Shown one piece after another: positions 10,015-19,433 of a stretch of DNA of 64,000 nt. Origin of the DNA: Methanococcus maripaludis. GTDB lineage: Archaea; AGJL01; Methanococci; Methanococcales; Methanococcaceae. Every line of letters starts with the position of its first letter. Position 1 is the stretch's first letter. The notes beneath the pieces are model-generated. The model was given only the letters and a program-made list of their open reading frames with translations, did not search any database and was not told the DNA's origin. Both the position numbers and the translations under genes were made by a program. The stretch lies in the NCBI RefSeq assembly GCF_013760955.1, contig NZ_JACDUL010000003.1:361264-425263 (forward strand), given 5' to 3'.

Positions 10015-10112
10015 TTTTCTTTTTTCTTTTTTGATTGTTTTAAAACAGATTTAAAAATATATGAAATAGTTATAAATTTCTAAAAAAAGTAATTTATTAA
10101 AAAAATAAAAAA

Positions 10113-11192
10113 TTAGAATTCAACGTCTTTTCTTTCCATTTTCTTTTTTGAAAGTGAAATTACAGAATCTAACGAAGCTTCACCTTCGACTGAAACGTAT
10201 CCATTAATTACAGTTCTGTCGAAGAATCCTTTGCCCCATTTGTTTCTTATTAAAACTGTGGAATATCCTTCAGGAGTTCCCACATTTCCAACTGAAATAT
10301 CTGATGAAATTCCAGTAAAGTCCCTACAAACTTTACATCCTTTTCTTACCATTCCATCGAGCTCGTCGATTTTGATGCTGAATACGTTACCGTGTATAGT
10401 TGAAACTATAAGTTTTCCCTTGTCAATTTCCATTTTTTTGATGTCCCAAGGATTTACATCAAGTTCTTTTATTTTTTTGAGCATTTTGTCATAATCAAAG
10501 GTTTCAAAACAGAATAATGCTACTTTTAACCTTATTGCTTCTTTGAATGGTTCGACTAAATCATTGCTTGTTGCCATCATGTGATATACTGCATTGATAA
10601 CACAAGGAGTTCCAACAATTGCGAGTTTATTTAACTTCTTTACCATCACTGCTTCTTTTAAAACTTCGAGTATTGGTACATTCCAGTTATACCTGCTTCC
10701 TGCAGTTTTTAATACGTCTTCTTTTGATGTTGCAAGGTACGATTTTGGATCCATGGTCCATTTGTCTTCCAACATTACAATTGCGCCATCTATTAACCCT
10801 TCGTCGAAAGCATTTGCTAAAATTGCAGTTACAACACCACCACTTTGAATATTTTTGGTTTCGAGTGTTGATTTTGCCTTATAGTTTTCGATAACTCTTC
10901 CAGGAACCTTTTCTAAGTTAAAAATATGTCTTTCTTTTGTTCTTGGGCATACACTATAGCATGCGCCACAATTTACATCGTAGAGAGTTACTTTACAGAA
11001 TTCCGCTGAAATTGGAGATTCTCCGTCTTCAGTAGGTACAATTATACATGCGCATTCGTCACAGTCGAATTGCACAGGGCTTTGCTGTTTAAAATATATG
11101 TTTTCAGTAGGGCATACAGAAACACACGCACCGCAACCAGAGCATGTTTCCTTATCCCATACTTCTTCTTTTAAGTTCAAGTACGACTTCAT
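10113..11192 (-). CDS. FrhB-like F420/FeS subunit of the glutamate synthase operon
   Basis: A 359-residue protein of the coenzyme F420 hydrogenase/dehydrogenase beta-subunit (FrhB/FpoF) family. An N-terminal 4Fe-4S cluster motif (CSGCGACVSVCP, about residues 17-28) and further cysteines (CDECAC, CGACYSVCP) precede the FrhB_N/FrhB_C domains (AGSRYNWNVPILEVLKEA, IVGTPCVINAVYHMM, KGCKVCRDFTG). FrhB-type proteins bind FAD and oxidise or reduce F420. It is the last gene of the GOGAT operon, 32 bp after the GXGXG subunit. I infer that it supplies electrons, probably from F420H2, to the glutamate synthase. The ATG at 11192 follows GGTGG; the in-frame upstream ATG-like start at 11201 lies beyond that site. 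Confidence 0.88.
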   Translation of the reverse strand: MKSYLNLKEEVWDKETCSGCGACVSVCPTENIYFKQQSPVQFDCDECACIIVPTEDGESPISAEFCKVTLYDVNCGACYSVCPRTKERHIFNLEKVPGRVIENYKAKSTLETKNIQSGGVVTAILANAFDEGLIDGAIVMLEDKWTMDPKSYLATSKEDVLKTAGSRYNWNVPILEVLKEAVMVKKLNKLAIVGTPCVINAVYHMMATSNDLVEPFKEAIRLKVALFCFETFDYDKMLKKIKELDVNPWDIKKMEIDKGKLIVSTIHGNVFSIKIDELDGMVRKGCKVCRDFTGISSDISVGNVGTPEGYSTVLIRNKWGKGFFDRTVINGYVSVEGEASLDSVISLSKKKMERKDVEF

Positions 11193-11224
11193 AATTTCCA
11201 CCTAAATCTCTTAAAGTATTTTAT

Positions 11225-11995
11225 TTATCTCAAATCAGGTGTGTACAACTTCTGGAATGGCCTGCTTGAAATTGGAGCGATTTTTGTATATTTTGAATTG
11301 ATAAGTTTTTCTTTAACTTCATTAGAATATCCAAATTCTGCACAGAATTCTTCAATGTATGGTTTAATTTTTTCAATGTCTTCTTCGGTAAATTCTTTAA
11401 TGTCTGCCGCAATTCCGAGTTGGGAACTTTCAACGATTCCTCTGATGTAAATTACACCGCCGTGAATTCCTGTTGCAATCATTCTTCCTTCGATTTTTTC
11501 GGTATCTTCTTGGTCCATGTTGAGGTTTAAAATAATTCCTCCAGCCATGTATTCCCCAAGGAAGTCTTTTGCAGCCCCACCGATAACTAAAACAGGGAAT
11601 TTGTATTTGTATTCTTTCATGTGGATTCCACTTCTGTATCCAACATTCCCTTGAACGTAAACTTTTCCGCCCCTCATTGAGTGGCCAGTTACATCCCCAC
11701 TACTTCCGTGAATTACAACAAATCCTTCATCCATTGTGTTTCCAGGAGCATGGTCAGCATTTCCGTTTACAACTACTTTAGGGCCTTTCATGAACATTCC
11801 GAGATCTCCGCCAGGAACTCCATTTACGATCATTGTTAAATCTTTTCTTGAAATTCCGTTTCCAATAAATCTCTGTCCTAAAACATTTTCAAGTACTAAT
11901 TTTTCCAAGTCTTTGTTTTCGTCCAAAACTTCGTGGATTTTCTCGTTTAATTCCCTGTAGTCCATGTCATTGGCGTCAATTTTAAGTTCTTTCAT
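11225..11995 (-). CDS. glutamate synthase GXGXG (C-terminal alpha) subunit
   Basis: This is the stand-alone version of the C-terminal GXGXG beta-helix domain of GltB. Repeats of the form GxxGxxxGxxMxxG are visible (GVPGGDLGMFMKGPKVVVNG, DVTGHSMRGGKVYVQGNVG, DFLGEYMAGGIILNL). In bacterial GOGAT this domain is structural and holds the ammonia tunnel together. The start is taken as ATG 11995, which has GGTG five bases upstream (12001-12004); an ATG at 12016 that overlaps the upstream stop codon by one base is an alternative. It lies between the FMN subunit and the FrhB-like subunit in the same operon. Confidence 0.9.
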   Translation of the reverse strand: MKELKIDANDMDYRELNEKIHEVLDENKDLEKLVLENVLGQRFIGNGISRKDLTMIVNGVPGGDLGMFMKGPKVVVNGNADHAPGNTMDEGFVVIHGSSGDVTGHSMRGGKVYVQGNVGYRSGIHMKEYKYKFPVLVIGGAAKDFLGEYMAGGIILNLNMDQEDTEKIEGRMIATGIHGGVIYIRGIVESSQLGIAADIKEFTEEDIEKIKPYIEEFCAEFGYSNEVKEKLINSKYTKIAPISSRPFQKLYTPDLR

Positions 11996-12015
11996 TCTTT
12001 CACCTAGACTGGCCA

Positions 12016-13548
12016 TTACATTCCTGCCTGTTTTATTCCTAATGTATTTAATTCAATCTCGCTAAGACCTACGCCCCTTAACCTGTCTCTGTTTCCTCTG
12101 AGACTTTCTATGGAGTTAATTCCTGCAGCTCCAAGTAATTCTTGGATTTCGTGAGTCCATGCGTGTATTAAATTAGCAACTCTTCTTGCAGCATCGTCTA
12201 CTTCCAATCTTTTTACAAGTTCAGGCTTCTGGGTTGCAATACCCCATGCACACTGTCCTGTGTAGCATCTTCCACATACGGTACAGCCCATTGCAACCAT
12301 TGCAGCAGTTCCAATGTAAACTGCATCAGCACCGAGTGCAATTGACTTGAATACATCTGCGGAGTTTCTAATACCTCCACTTGCAATGATGCTTATTTTA
12401 TGTCTGTTTCCTTGTTCTCTTAACCTGTCGTCTACTGCTGCGATTGCAACTTCGATTGGAATACCGACATTGTCCCTAAATACTTTAGGTGCAGCACCAG
12501 TTCCACCTTTGAATCCATCGATAACAACTGCATCTGCATCAGATGTTGCAATACCGTTTGCAATTGCTGCTACGTTGTGTACTGCAGAAATTTTAACAAA
12601 TACTGGCATTTTCCATCTTGTAGCTTCTTTTAAACTTCTGATGAGCTGTGCAAGATCTTCAATTGAGTATATATCGTGGTGAGGTGCTGGCGAAATTGCA
12701 TCTGAACCTTGTGGGATCATTCTTGTCATAGAAACTTCTGCTGACACTTTTTCTCCAGGCAAGTGTCCACCAATTCCAGGTTTTGCACCCTGACCGATTT
12801 TAATTTCAATTGCTGCTCCTTTGTTTAGGTATTCGCTGTTTACACCAAATCTACCACTTGCAACCTGTGTGATGATGCTGTCTGAATATCCGTACAAATC
12901 CCTGTGAAGTCCACCTTCACCGGTTCCCATGAACGTTCCGCATTCTTTTACAGCTTTTGCCATTGCTTTGTGGGCATTTAATGAAAGTGCACCGTATGAC
13001 ATGTGTCCTATCATTATTGGGGTATTCAATTTAATATTTGGAGCAATTTTTGTTTCTAATTTTGCTTTTTTGACCTTTTTACCGTCGATTTCTTCTTCAA
13101 CGTACTCAAATTCTAATTTTTCTGGTTTTTTACCAACGTAGGTTCTAAGTTCCATAGGTTCTCTTAATGGATCTATTGAAGGATTCGTTACCTGACATGC
13201 ATCAAGAACAATCTTATCGAAGTATATCGGGTACTCTTTTGCATTACCCATACCGCTTAATAGAATACATCCTGATTTTGCCTGTGTTACAACATCCTGT
13301 TTTACTTCTGGTGTCCATACTGGATGTTCCCTACCGCATGATTGATTTAATGTAACAGTGATAGCATCCCTAGGACAGTTTGAAACACATCTTAAACATG
13401 CCCCACATCTGTTAGGGTAAGTTAAAATTTTATTTCCCTGTCTTCTGTAAACGCCCCATGAACACTCAGTAGTACATCGTTCACAAAGCATACATCTTTC
13501 CGGATCCACAAAAACTTTGTATTTTGGCGGAACTGTTGAAGGTATCAT
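12016..13548 (-). CDS. gltB: glutamate synthase central (FMN, Fe-S) subunit
   Basis: A 510-residue archaeal-type glutamate synthase. Two N-terminal 4Fe-4S ferredoxin motifs (CMLCERCTTECS and CGACLRCVSNCP, residues about 19-57) precede the FMN-binding central barrel: GHMSYGALSLNAHKAMAKA, GTGEGGLHRD, KIGQGAKPGIGGHLPG and the glycine-rich DGFKGGTGAAP, with a C-terminal cysteine cluster CTVCGRCYTGQC. It transfers ammonia to 2-oxoglutarate and reduces the imine to glutamate. It lacks the glutaminase and GXGXG domains, which are encoded by the adjacent genes. It is co-directional with both at 21-27 bp spacing. Confidence 0.95.
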   Translation of the reverse strand: MIPSTVPPKYKVFVDPERCMLCERCTTECSWGVYRRQGNKILTYPNRCGACLRCVSNCPRDAITVTLNQSCGREHPVWTPEVKQDVVTQAKSGCILLSGMGNAKEYPIYFDKIVLDACQVTNPSIDPLREPMELRTYVGKKPEKLEFEYVEEEIDGKKVKKAKLETKIAPNIKLNTPIMIGHMSYGALSLNAHKAMAKAVKECGTFMGTGEGGLHRDLYGYSDSIITQVASGRFGVNSEYLNKGAAIEIKIGQGAKPGIGGHLPGEKVSAEVSMTRMIPQGSDAISPAPHHDIYSIEDLAQLIRSLKEATRWKMPVFVKISAVHNVAAIANGIATSDADAVVIDGFKGGTGAAPKVFRDNVGIPIEVAIAAVDDRLREQGNRHKISIIASGGIRNSADVFKSIALGADAVYIGTAAMVAMGCTVCGRCYTGQCAWGIATQKPELVKRLEVDDAARRVANLIHAWTHEIQELLGAAGINSIESLRGNRDRLRGVGLSEIELNTLGIKQAGM

Positions 13549-13575
13549 CTTTTCTCACCTAATTATTAACTTAAA

Positions 13576-14667
13576 TTAAATTTTTTTCTCTAATTTTGCA
13601 ATAACCATTCTTCCTGCGTCTGGCATCCATACTCGATCCAATTCAGGGCATATTTTCCTAATTGCTGATTCTTCACTTGATACAAATAACAAGTCGTCTT
13701 TTTCTGCCGCGACTAATGGTCTTAATTTAATTCTATCTGTCAATCCAACCATGGTGTTTCCTTCTTCGACTTCGCCGTTCATGAAAACCATTCCTTCCTG
13801 CGTTCCAACAACAATTCCAAAAGGACCGTTCATTGTTGCACCGCCGTAGGTCATACGGATTGCTTCGTGTATTTTTTTGTCTTCTTCTGACATGCTCTCG
13901 ATTTCGTCCCAGAATCTTGGAGCTAATGCACTCATTGCATATTCTACAGGGAGTTTGTGTTTTCGAATAAGTAAATCGAAGAGATATGCAACAACTTCTG
14001 TGTCGGTTAAAAGTTTACATTTGTATCCAAAACTTTCAACGTATCTTTTATTTGCACCGTAGCTCGTAATTTCTCCGTTGTGAACTACTGACCATCCAAG
14101 CAGGTTAAATGGGTGCGCGCCTCCCCACCATCCTTTCGTGTTTGTAGGGTATCTTGCATGTGAAAGCCACTGGAATCCTTTGTACTGGTCAATTTTAAAG
14201 TATTCTGCAACTTCCAAAGGCCATGCGGCTGCTTTGAATACCCCCATGTTTTTACCGCTTGAAAATACAAATGCTCCGTCAATTCTATCGTTGATATCCA
14301 TTACGATATTTACCATCATGTCTTCTTCGACTGCAATGTATTTTTCATCAAATCGGTAGAAAAATCTCCATGAAACCTGTTCTTGTTTAATAATTCCTTC
14401 TTCGGTAGGAATTTCTTCGTCTTTTAAGATATATCCATATTTTACAAGAACTTCTTCGACTTCGTGTCTAATTCTATCGTAATCTTTAGTCGCATCTAAA
14501 AAAACGTGTATTGCATAATCATCCTTATAGTCAGGGTAAATTCCATATCCTACGTATCCGGAACCTTCACCATTTCCCCTTTCCTTTAAACAATTCAAAG
14601 CTGTAGCAATCCTGTCTCCACTAATAAGTCTTCCAGTTCTACTCATAAATCCGATAATTCCGCACAT
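13576..14667 (-). CDS. glutamate synthase glutaminase (class II amidotransferase) subunit
   Basis: A 363-residue Ntn-type class II glutamine amidotransferase. Met is followed at once by Cys2 (MCGIIGF), the nucleophile. Further motifs are [35 protein letters not shown] and [12 protein letters not shown], as in the GltB N-terminal domain. It hydrolyses glutamine and feeds ammonia to the FMN subunit encoded 27 bp downstream. It is the first gene of the four-gene GOGAT operon. A TATA-like TTTATATAC on the minus strand at 14711-14719 is the likely operon promoter. I saw no GGAA-N6-TTCC site there. Confidence 0.92.
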   Translation of the reverse strand: MCGIIGFMSRTGRLISGDRIATALNCLKERGNGEGSGYVGYGIYPDYKDDYAIHVFLDATKDYDRIRHEVEEVLVKYGYILKDEEIPTEEGIIKQEQVSWRFFYRFDEKYIAVEEDMMVNIVMDINDRIDGAFVFSSGKNMGVFKAAAWPLEVAEYFKIDQYKGFQWLSHARYPTNTKGWWGGAHPFNLLGWSVVHNGEITSYGANKRYVESFGYKCKLLTDTEVVAYLFDLLIRKHKLPVEYAMSALAPRFWDEIESMSEEDKKIHEAIRMTYGGATMNGPFGIVVGTQEGMVFMNGEVEEGNTMVGLTDRIKLRPLVAAEKDDLLFVSSEESAIRKICPELDRVWMPDAGRMVIAKLEKKI

Positions 14668-14707
14668 GATAAGCCTCCAACTTTAGGTTATCCTATTATG
14701 AAAAAAG

Positions 14708-14722
14708 TCATTTATATACATT
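14708..14722 (-). promoter_or_regulatory. probable TATA box of the glutamate synthase operon
   Basis: Read on the minus strand, TGTATATAAATGAC sits about 45 bp before the glutaminase ATG. It is the only strong TATA-like element in the 146 bp gap between this operon and the GfcR-like gene. Confidence 0.45.
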
Positions 14723-14813
14723 GTTGAATATAACGGAGTCGAAATACCCGAAAAAATTATTTTTTATAGATTAATCCGACCAATTTTTCAATTATTTTAA
14801 AAAATATAGAAAA

Positions 14814-15431
14814 TTATTTTTTAATATCTACAACACCGGTTCTAAACAAGTGTTCTATCCTAACACCATCAATTTCATCGATTCCACTTTTATCCATGAC
14901 TACAAATACTTTTTTAGGATTAGCTATGCCTTTTAGATATTTTATTGTTTCTTTTACGGAATTTCCAGAGGTCATTACGTCGTCAACAATAATTACATCC
15001 TTTCCAACAATGCTAGACATGTTCTGGCCGATAAATCCTGTTGTTTTCTCTTTTTCGGTGTGTACGTGTTTTTTAGGAACGTATATTGAGAAATTTTTGT
15101 CGAGTTCATCTGAAATCAATGTTGCAAGGGGAACTCCTCCCGAAGAAATTCCGACAACGCCATCGAATTCAACATCTGAGAGCATATCACAGATTATTTT
15201 TGAAATATTCCTAAGCCTTCTTGATGAAGCCCTAACATTATCCCATTCTAAAAATATATCCAACTTTTCAGAATCTTCTTTTGGAGTTTCTCCGGCCTTT
15301 AAAAGTTCTTCACCATTTAGTGTAAGATATAATGCCGTTTTAACTGAGATATTTAGCTCTTCTGCAATATCTCCGCTTGGAAAACCCATATCTCTCAATT
15401 TTAAAGCCTTAAGTATGAGTTCTTTTTTCAT
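14814..15431 (-). CDS. gfcR: GfcR/PyrE-like phosphoribosyltransferase with N-terminal HTH
   Basis: A 205-residue protein with an N-terminal helix-turn-helix ([20 protein letters not shown], residues about 12-31) and a phosphoribosyltransferase fold with the PRPP motif [13 protein letters not shown] near residue 145. Annotation systems call the family orotate phosphoribosyltransferase-like. The haloarchaeal member GfcR is a transcriptional activator of sugar catabolism, so a regulator sensing a phosphoribosyl metabolite is more likely than a pyrimidine enzyme. The assignment to GfcR itself is by fold only. It starts at ATG with GGTGAT upstream. Confidence 0.8.
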   Translation of the reverse strand: MKKELILKALKLRDMGFPSGDIAEELNISVKTALYLTLNGEELLKAGETPKEDSEKLDIFLEWDNVRASSRRLRNISKIICDMLSDVEFDGVVGISSGGVPLATLISDELDKNFSIYVPKKHVHTEKEKTTGFIGQNMSSIVGKDVIIVDDVMTSGNSVKETIKYLKGIANPKKVFVVMDKSGIDEIDGVRIEHLFRTGVVDIKK

Positions 15432-15573
15432 GATATCACCATATTACCAAATAATATATTTTTATATTATTAGTATATTTCGATTAAATTAATAAAAAAT
15501 AACAGTGTGTTCAGTTTTAGGTGAAAAACTATTAAAAAAGGCGTATTAAATAAAAAAGTAGTAAAAATGTGAA

Positions 15574-16302
15574 TTAGAGCATTCCCATCCATTTGTGGAT
15601 TTGCGGCGTGCACATTACATCCACGTACCTTCCGCAAATTGCCATTAATTCAAATATCTTTTTCTTTGAAGTGGTTGCTTTTATCCGGTCAGTTGGAGAA
15701 ACCGGCTGAATGCAGAGCGTTATATTTCCTATTTTTGATAAATCTCTTGCAATTCTTTCGATTAGTTCTTCGGAAGTTTCTTCAAATACTACAATTTTTG
15801 CGTAAACATCAGTTCCTGCTAAATATAATCTTTCGATTGTTTCGAGTTCTTTTGAATATAAATTATACCAGAAGTCGTCATCTTTATTTTCAAAGTGTTC
15901 TGGTAGCTTTATATCAATTGAAGCGTAATCATAACTATCCAATCTTTCAGGAAACATCCCATTGCTCTCTAAAAATGTTTTATAGCCCTTATGCTTTAAA
16001 ATTTCAGAATACTGCTTTATTTTATTTGGATATAATAGGGGTTCTCCACCGGTAAACGAAACTGCAAAAAGATCAGGCGTTCTCAATTTTTCAATAATTT
16101 CGATAAGTTCATTTTCAAGTTCCAAATATTCAGTAAAGTCGCCTGATCCGGAAACTTCTTCGACTCTTGCAGTTCCACCAGGGGTATTTGGCTCGTCACA
16201 ATATATGCAATCAAGAGGGCATTCCTTAAATCTCACAAAGATGAATCTTTTGCCGATAAACTTCCCTTCACCCATAATTGAGGAAAATACTTCTCTAATC
16301 AT
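15574..16302 (-). CDS. queE: radical SAM 7-carboxy-7-deazaguanine synthase (QueE-like)
   Basis: A 242-residue short radical SAM enzyme with the QueE-type opening IREVFSSIMGEGKFIGKRFIFVRF, then the cluster motif CPLDCIYC (residues about 28-35) and the SAM-site glycines VSFTGGEPLLYP. QueE converts 6-carboxytetrahydropterin to CDG, the precursor of archaeosine in tRNA. The CX3CX2C spacing is canonical. It is transcribed divergently from the TRAM gene. A paralogous 7-deazapurine or pterin-derived product cannot be excluded from sequence. Confidence 0.87.
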   Translation of the reverse strand: MIREVFSSIMGEGKFIGKRFIFVRFKECPLDCIYCDEPNTPGGTARVEEVSGSGDFTEYLELENELIEIIEKLRTPDLFAVSFTGGEPLLYPNKIKQYSEILKHKGYKTFLESNGMFPERLDSYDYASIDIKLPEHFENKDDDFWYNLYSKELETIERLYLAGTDVYAKIVVFEETSEELIERIARDLSKIGNITLCIQPVSPTDRIKATTSKKKIFELMAICGRYVDVMCTPQIHKWMGML

Positions 16303-16373
16303 TTAACCACCGATAAACCGTTTTTAAAATTCAAAACGTAGCTAGTGTTAAGTTCTCAAATAATGAACTCAGA

Positions 16374-16390
16374 TACTTATATATACTATC
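16374..16390 (+). promoter_or_regulatory. TATA box of the TRAM gene
   Basis: ACTTATATATACTATC lies about 60-70 bp before the TRAM ATG, which would give a leader of about 35 nt holding AGGTG. It is a good match to the archaeal TTTATATA consensus and fits a highly expressed small RNA-binding protein. Confidence 0.55.
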
Positions 16391-16446
16391 AAAAGCAGTG
16401 TAATATTGCATCAATAAGAGATGTATATAATACTAGGTGAATAAAT

Positions 16447-16656
16447 ATGGCTTTCGGTAAACCCGCAATGAAAAATGTTCCTGTAGAAGCAGGAAAAGAA
16501 TACGAAGTATCAATTGAAGACATGGGTAAAGGTGGAGACGGAATCGCTAGAATCGATGGATTCGTTGTTTTCGTACCTAACGCAGAAAAAGGTAGCGTTA
16601 TCAAAGTTAAAGTTACCGCTGTAAAAGAAAAATTCGCTTTTGCAGAAAGAGTATAA
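16447..16656 (+). CDS. TRAM domain RNA chaperone
   Basis: A 69-residue protein made of one TRAM domain (GKEYEVSIEDMGKGGDGIAR, then FVVFVPNAEKGSVIKVKVTAV). Stand-alone TRAM proteins in Methanococcus and Methanolobus are described as RNA chaperones that act like bacterial cold-shock proteins; I recall the M. maripaludis protein as TRAM0076. The codon use is that of a highly expressed gene (many GGT, GTT and AAA codons). It has its own strong TATA box and is followed by the unrelated CPBP protease gene. Confidence 0.93.
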   Translation: MAFGKPAMKNVPVEAGKEYEVSIEDMGKGGDGIARIDGFVVFVPNAEKGSVIKVKVTAVKEKFAFAERV

Positions 16657-16725
16657 GTGTTTCTCGTCTTCCCTTAATACCTGTGGGCCTTTATCGGAAA
16701 CCCCAGTAATTAAGCAGTGATAAAG

Positions 16726-17694
16726 ATGATCGAATCACTAATTCGATTCTTTTATTTTTTTATAAGTCTAGTAATATACTGGATCAATTTAATTCGAGCA
16801 TTTAATTTGGAACTTATTGAAAAACGTACACTTGACATTATTTTCGTTTTCAACTTATCAGTACTTTTCTTTTCGATATATTTTATGTCGGATGTAAATT
16901 ATGTTTTTGGACTTTCTGTCTACACAGCTTCTTTTTTAAGCGTTTTACTGATTAGAAATCAGCGTTTTTTTGAAAAATTTACAAAACTCCTAAAAATGGA
17001 TCTTTCCTTTGATAATCCGATCCATAAAATTACTCTTTCGCTTTCTACATACATTTTGTTAAATCCAGTGATCGCTTTTGCATCAGGATCTGGTCTTATA
17101 ATCGCCCTTACAGATTTTTTGGAAGTACTCGATCTTGCTGCATTTCAACTCATAATTTTAATCTATGCATTTGTTGGAATAGGCTTTGGAACGAGAAAAA
17201 ACCTAAAACAATCCATTGAAAGATTAGATATAAAAATTCCATCCATAAAATACGCGATTTTTGGAGTAATACTTCTATTCATGGTTGATAAATTTATATG
17301 GAATCTTTTTGACTTTTTTACATATATTTTCCAGTCAATGGATCCCGTAATTTCAGAACAGATTGCAGAACAGGCAGTTGTTGAAACTTCAAATGTTAAT
17401 GAAGTTGTAAATACAATAAAAATTTCCGCGTCCACGCCGTTAAAAATAGTATTTTTATCGATAATAGTTGGAATAAGTGAAGAATTGATGTTTAGAGGAG
17501 CACTGCAACCGCGATTTGGAAATATATATACAAGTTTCCTTTTTGCAGCACTTCATGCCCAGTATCTGTCATCAATGGTACTTTTGGATGTATTTATAAT
17601 AAGTTACATTCTTGGAATGATAAAAGAGAGGAAATCAACATCCACTACGATTCTAATCCATATTTTATACGATATTATATCGTTAATCTTTTGA
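16726..17694 (+). CDS. CPBP family intramembrane glutamic protease (CAAX protease-like)
   Basis: A 322-residue polytopic membrane protein with about eight hydrophobic segments. The C-terminal CPBP/Abi domain carries EELMFRG (EExxxR motif, about residue 253), a downstream FAALHAQ (FxxxH) and a terminal histidine helix, which form the active site in Rce1-like proteases. The ATG at 16726 is preferred because AGTGAT just before it works as Shine-Dalgarno; the in-frame GTG at 16717 is part of that site. Archaeal roles include signal-peptide-like processing, but the substrate here is unknown. The 3' end overlaps the converging YkgJ gene by 12 bp. Confidence 0.85.
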   Translation: MIESLIRFFYFFISLVIYWINLIRAFNLELIEKRTLDIIFVFNLSVLFFSIYFMSDVNYVFGLSVYTASFLSVLLIRNQRFFEKFTKLLKMDLSFDNPIHKITLSLSTYILLNPVIAFASGSGLIIALTDFLEVLDLAAFQLIILIYAFVGIGFGTRKNLKQSIERLDIKIPSIKYAIFGVILLFMVDKFIWNLFDFFTYIFQSMDPVISEQIAEQAVVETSNVNEVVNTIKISASTPLKIVFLSIIVGISEELMFRGALQPRFGNIYTSFLFAALHAQYLSSMVLLDVFIISYILGMIKERKSTSTTILIHILYDIISLIF

Positions 17695-18039
17695 TTTTGA
17701 CCTTAAACAGTTGTAAAACCACGGTTCTTCGTAAGATTCGTAATTTTTTACATATGGGCAGTCTTTTGGCAGTGCCGATACCATTATGGCTTCGAGCATT
17801 GAAAGACATTCTTTTTCTTTTTTGAATCGGGTTTTGTAAATGCTGCATCGTTTTGTTTCAGTGTCGAGGTGTTTGCAGTACACAACTTCAGGTTCACTGC
17901 ACTCGGTTGAATTAAAAACGTGGATTATACAGCACCTTCCGCACTGCTCGCATAGATCGTCTGGAAACATTTCTGCGCTTAATTTAATTATTTTTTCTTT
18001 ATCATACTTTATCGTGCCTTTTGAGCCAAAAATATTCAT
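17683..18039 (-). CDS. YkgJ-family cysteine cluster protein
   Basis: A 118-residue protein of the zinc/iron-chelating UPF0153 (YkgJ) type. CEQCGRCCIIH near residue 32 is followed by further cysteines in YCKHLDTETKRCSIY and KDCPYV. The pattern fits an Fe-S or zinc site. The function is unknown. It is convergent with the CPBP protease gene, overlapping by 12 bp, and the start follows GTGAT on the minus strand. Confidence 0.82.
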   Translation of the reverse strand: MNIFGSKGTIKYDKEKIIKLSAEMFPDDLCEQCGRCCIIHVFNSTECSEPEVVYCKHLDTETKRCSIYKTRFKKEKECLSMLEAIMVSALPKDCPYVKNYESYEEPWFYNCLRSKSKD

Positions 18040-18108
18040 AATATCACGTGAAAATTTAAAAGTTAGTTTAAAACGAATAAAAATCGAAAAAAATAAGTAT
18101 AAACTTAA

Positions 18109-19302
18109 TTATTTTCTTTTAAGGCCTTCATAAATTGCTGCTTGAAGACCGTGGAATTTAACCATTCCTACAATTTCTCTCTGGTCCATTTCTTTGTTTT
18201 CAAATGAAACCATGTCTTCGTTGTAGATTGCATCTTTGCTTTCTCTTCCAACGATTCTCATTGAACCTTTGTAGAGTTTTGCAATTAATTTTCCGTTCAT
18301 TCTTGTTTGTGTTTTGTCAACAAACGCATCTAAATCGTGTCTTAATGGTTCGTGCCAGAGTCCCTTGTAGATTAAATCTGCGTATTTTGAATCAACCGTT
18401 TCTTTGAATACGATTTCTTCTCTTGTTAACACGAGCTGTTCGAGAGCTTTGTGTGCAGTTATTAAAAGCATTGCACCAGGACATTCGTAGTTTTCTCTTG
18501 ATTTCAAGCCTAAAACTCTATCTTCAACAATGTCTACTCTTCCAACACCATTTCTTCCGGCAATTTCGTTTGCTTTTCTTATTAATGAAACTGGCGCTAA
18601 TGAATCACCATTGATTGCTACAGGAACACCTTCTTTGAATTCAATTTCTACGTATTCTTCCTTGTCCTGTGCGTCTGTTGGATCAACAGTCCATGCAAAA
18701 CATTCTTTTGGAGTTTCAGTCATTGGATTTTCTAAGATTCCGCCTTCAATACTTCTTCCCCATAAGTTTTCGTCAATACTGAATGGTTTTTCTAAGTTCA
18801 CTGGAACTGGAATTCCTTTTTCTTTTGCATATTCTATTTCTTCAGTTCTTGTAAGGTTTAAATCCCTGATTGGTGCTACAATTTCAATTTCTGGTGTTTT
18901 TGCTCTCATTACTGATTCAAATCTGAACTGGTCGTTTCCTTTTCCAGTACATCCGTGTGAAATTGCGCTTGCTCCAACTTCTTCTGCAAGTTCTGCAATT
19001 TTTATAGCAATTAAAGGTCTTGCAAGAGCTGTTGATAATGGGTATCCTTCATAGAGAGCGTTTGCTTTAATGGCTCTGAAGATATACTCTGTTGCAAATT
19101 CTTCTTTTGCATCAATCGTGTAGTGTTTTAATACACCGAATTTCTTTGCTTTTTCTTCCGGTTCTATTAAATCTTCTTCAGGCTGACCTACATCGACTGC
19201 TACTGAAATTACTTTGTAGTCGTATTTGTCTTCGAGTAATTTTAAACAGCAGCTCGTGTCAAGCCCTCCAGAATATGCCAAAACTGCAATTTTTTCTTGC
19301 AT
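18109..19302 (-). CDS. argG: argininosuccinate synthase
   Basis: Ligates citrulline and aspartate with ATP to argininosuccinate. The N-terminal PP-loop [13 protein letters not shown] (residues about 6-18) and the family motifs [14 protein letters not shown] and [14 protein letters not shown] are present, in 397 residues, which is typical. The ATG at 19302 is chosen because the in-frame GTG at 19311 is inside the Shine-Dalgarno AGGTGAT. argB at 29764 is another arginine gene in the window, but they are not adjacent. Confidence 0.96.
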   Translation of the reverse strand: MQEKIAVLAYSGGLDTSCCLKLLEDKYDYKVISVAVDVGQPEEDLIEPEEKAKKFGVLKHYTIDAKEEFATEYIFRAIKANALYEGYPLSTALARPLIAIKIAELAEEVGASAISHGCTGKGNDQFRFESVMRAKTPEIEIVAPIRDLNLTRTEEIEYAKEKGIPVPVNLEKPFSIDENLWGRSIEGGILENPMTETPKECFAWTVDPTDAQDKEEYVEIEFKEGVPVAINGDSLAPVSLIRKANEIAGRNGVGRVDIVEDRVLGLKSRENYECPGAMLLITAHKALEQLVLTREEIVFKETVDSKYADLIYKGLWHEPLRHDLDAFVDKTQTRMNGKLIAKLYKGSMRIVGRESKDAIYNEDMVSFENKEMDQREIVGMVKFHGLQAAIYEGLKRK

Positions 19303-19433
19303 TGGTATCACCTGTGTTTTATTTTTCCGTGTTCATTTTAACTGTAAAAAAATGGTAATCTAAAATTTATTCAATATATCTACTAAATAGTTATAAACTT
19401 TATTGTAAAACTTAATGTAAAAATAAATAGGAG

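Noticed and set aside
14814..15431. Plain orotate phosphoribosyltransferase (pyrE) call
   Set aside because: The added N-terminal HTH matches the GfcR-type regulator group rather than the pyrimidine enzyme.
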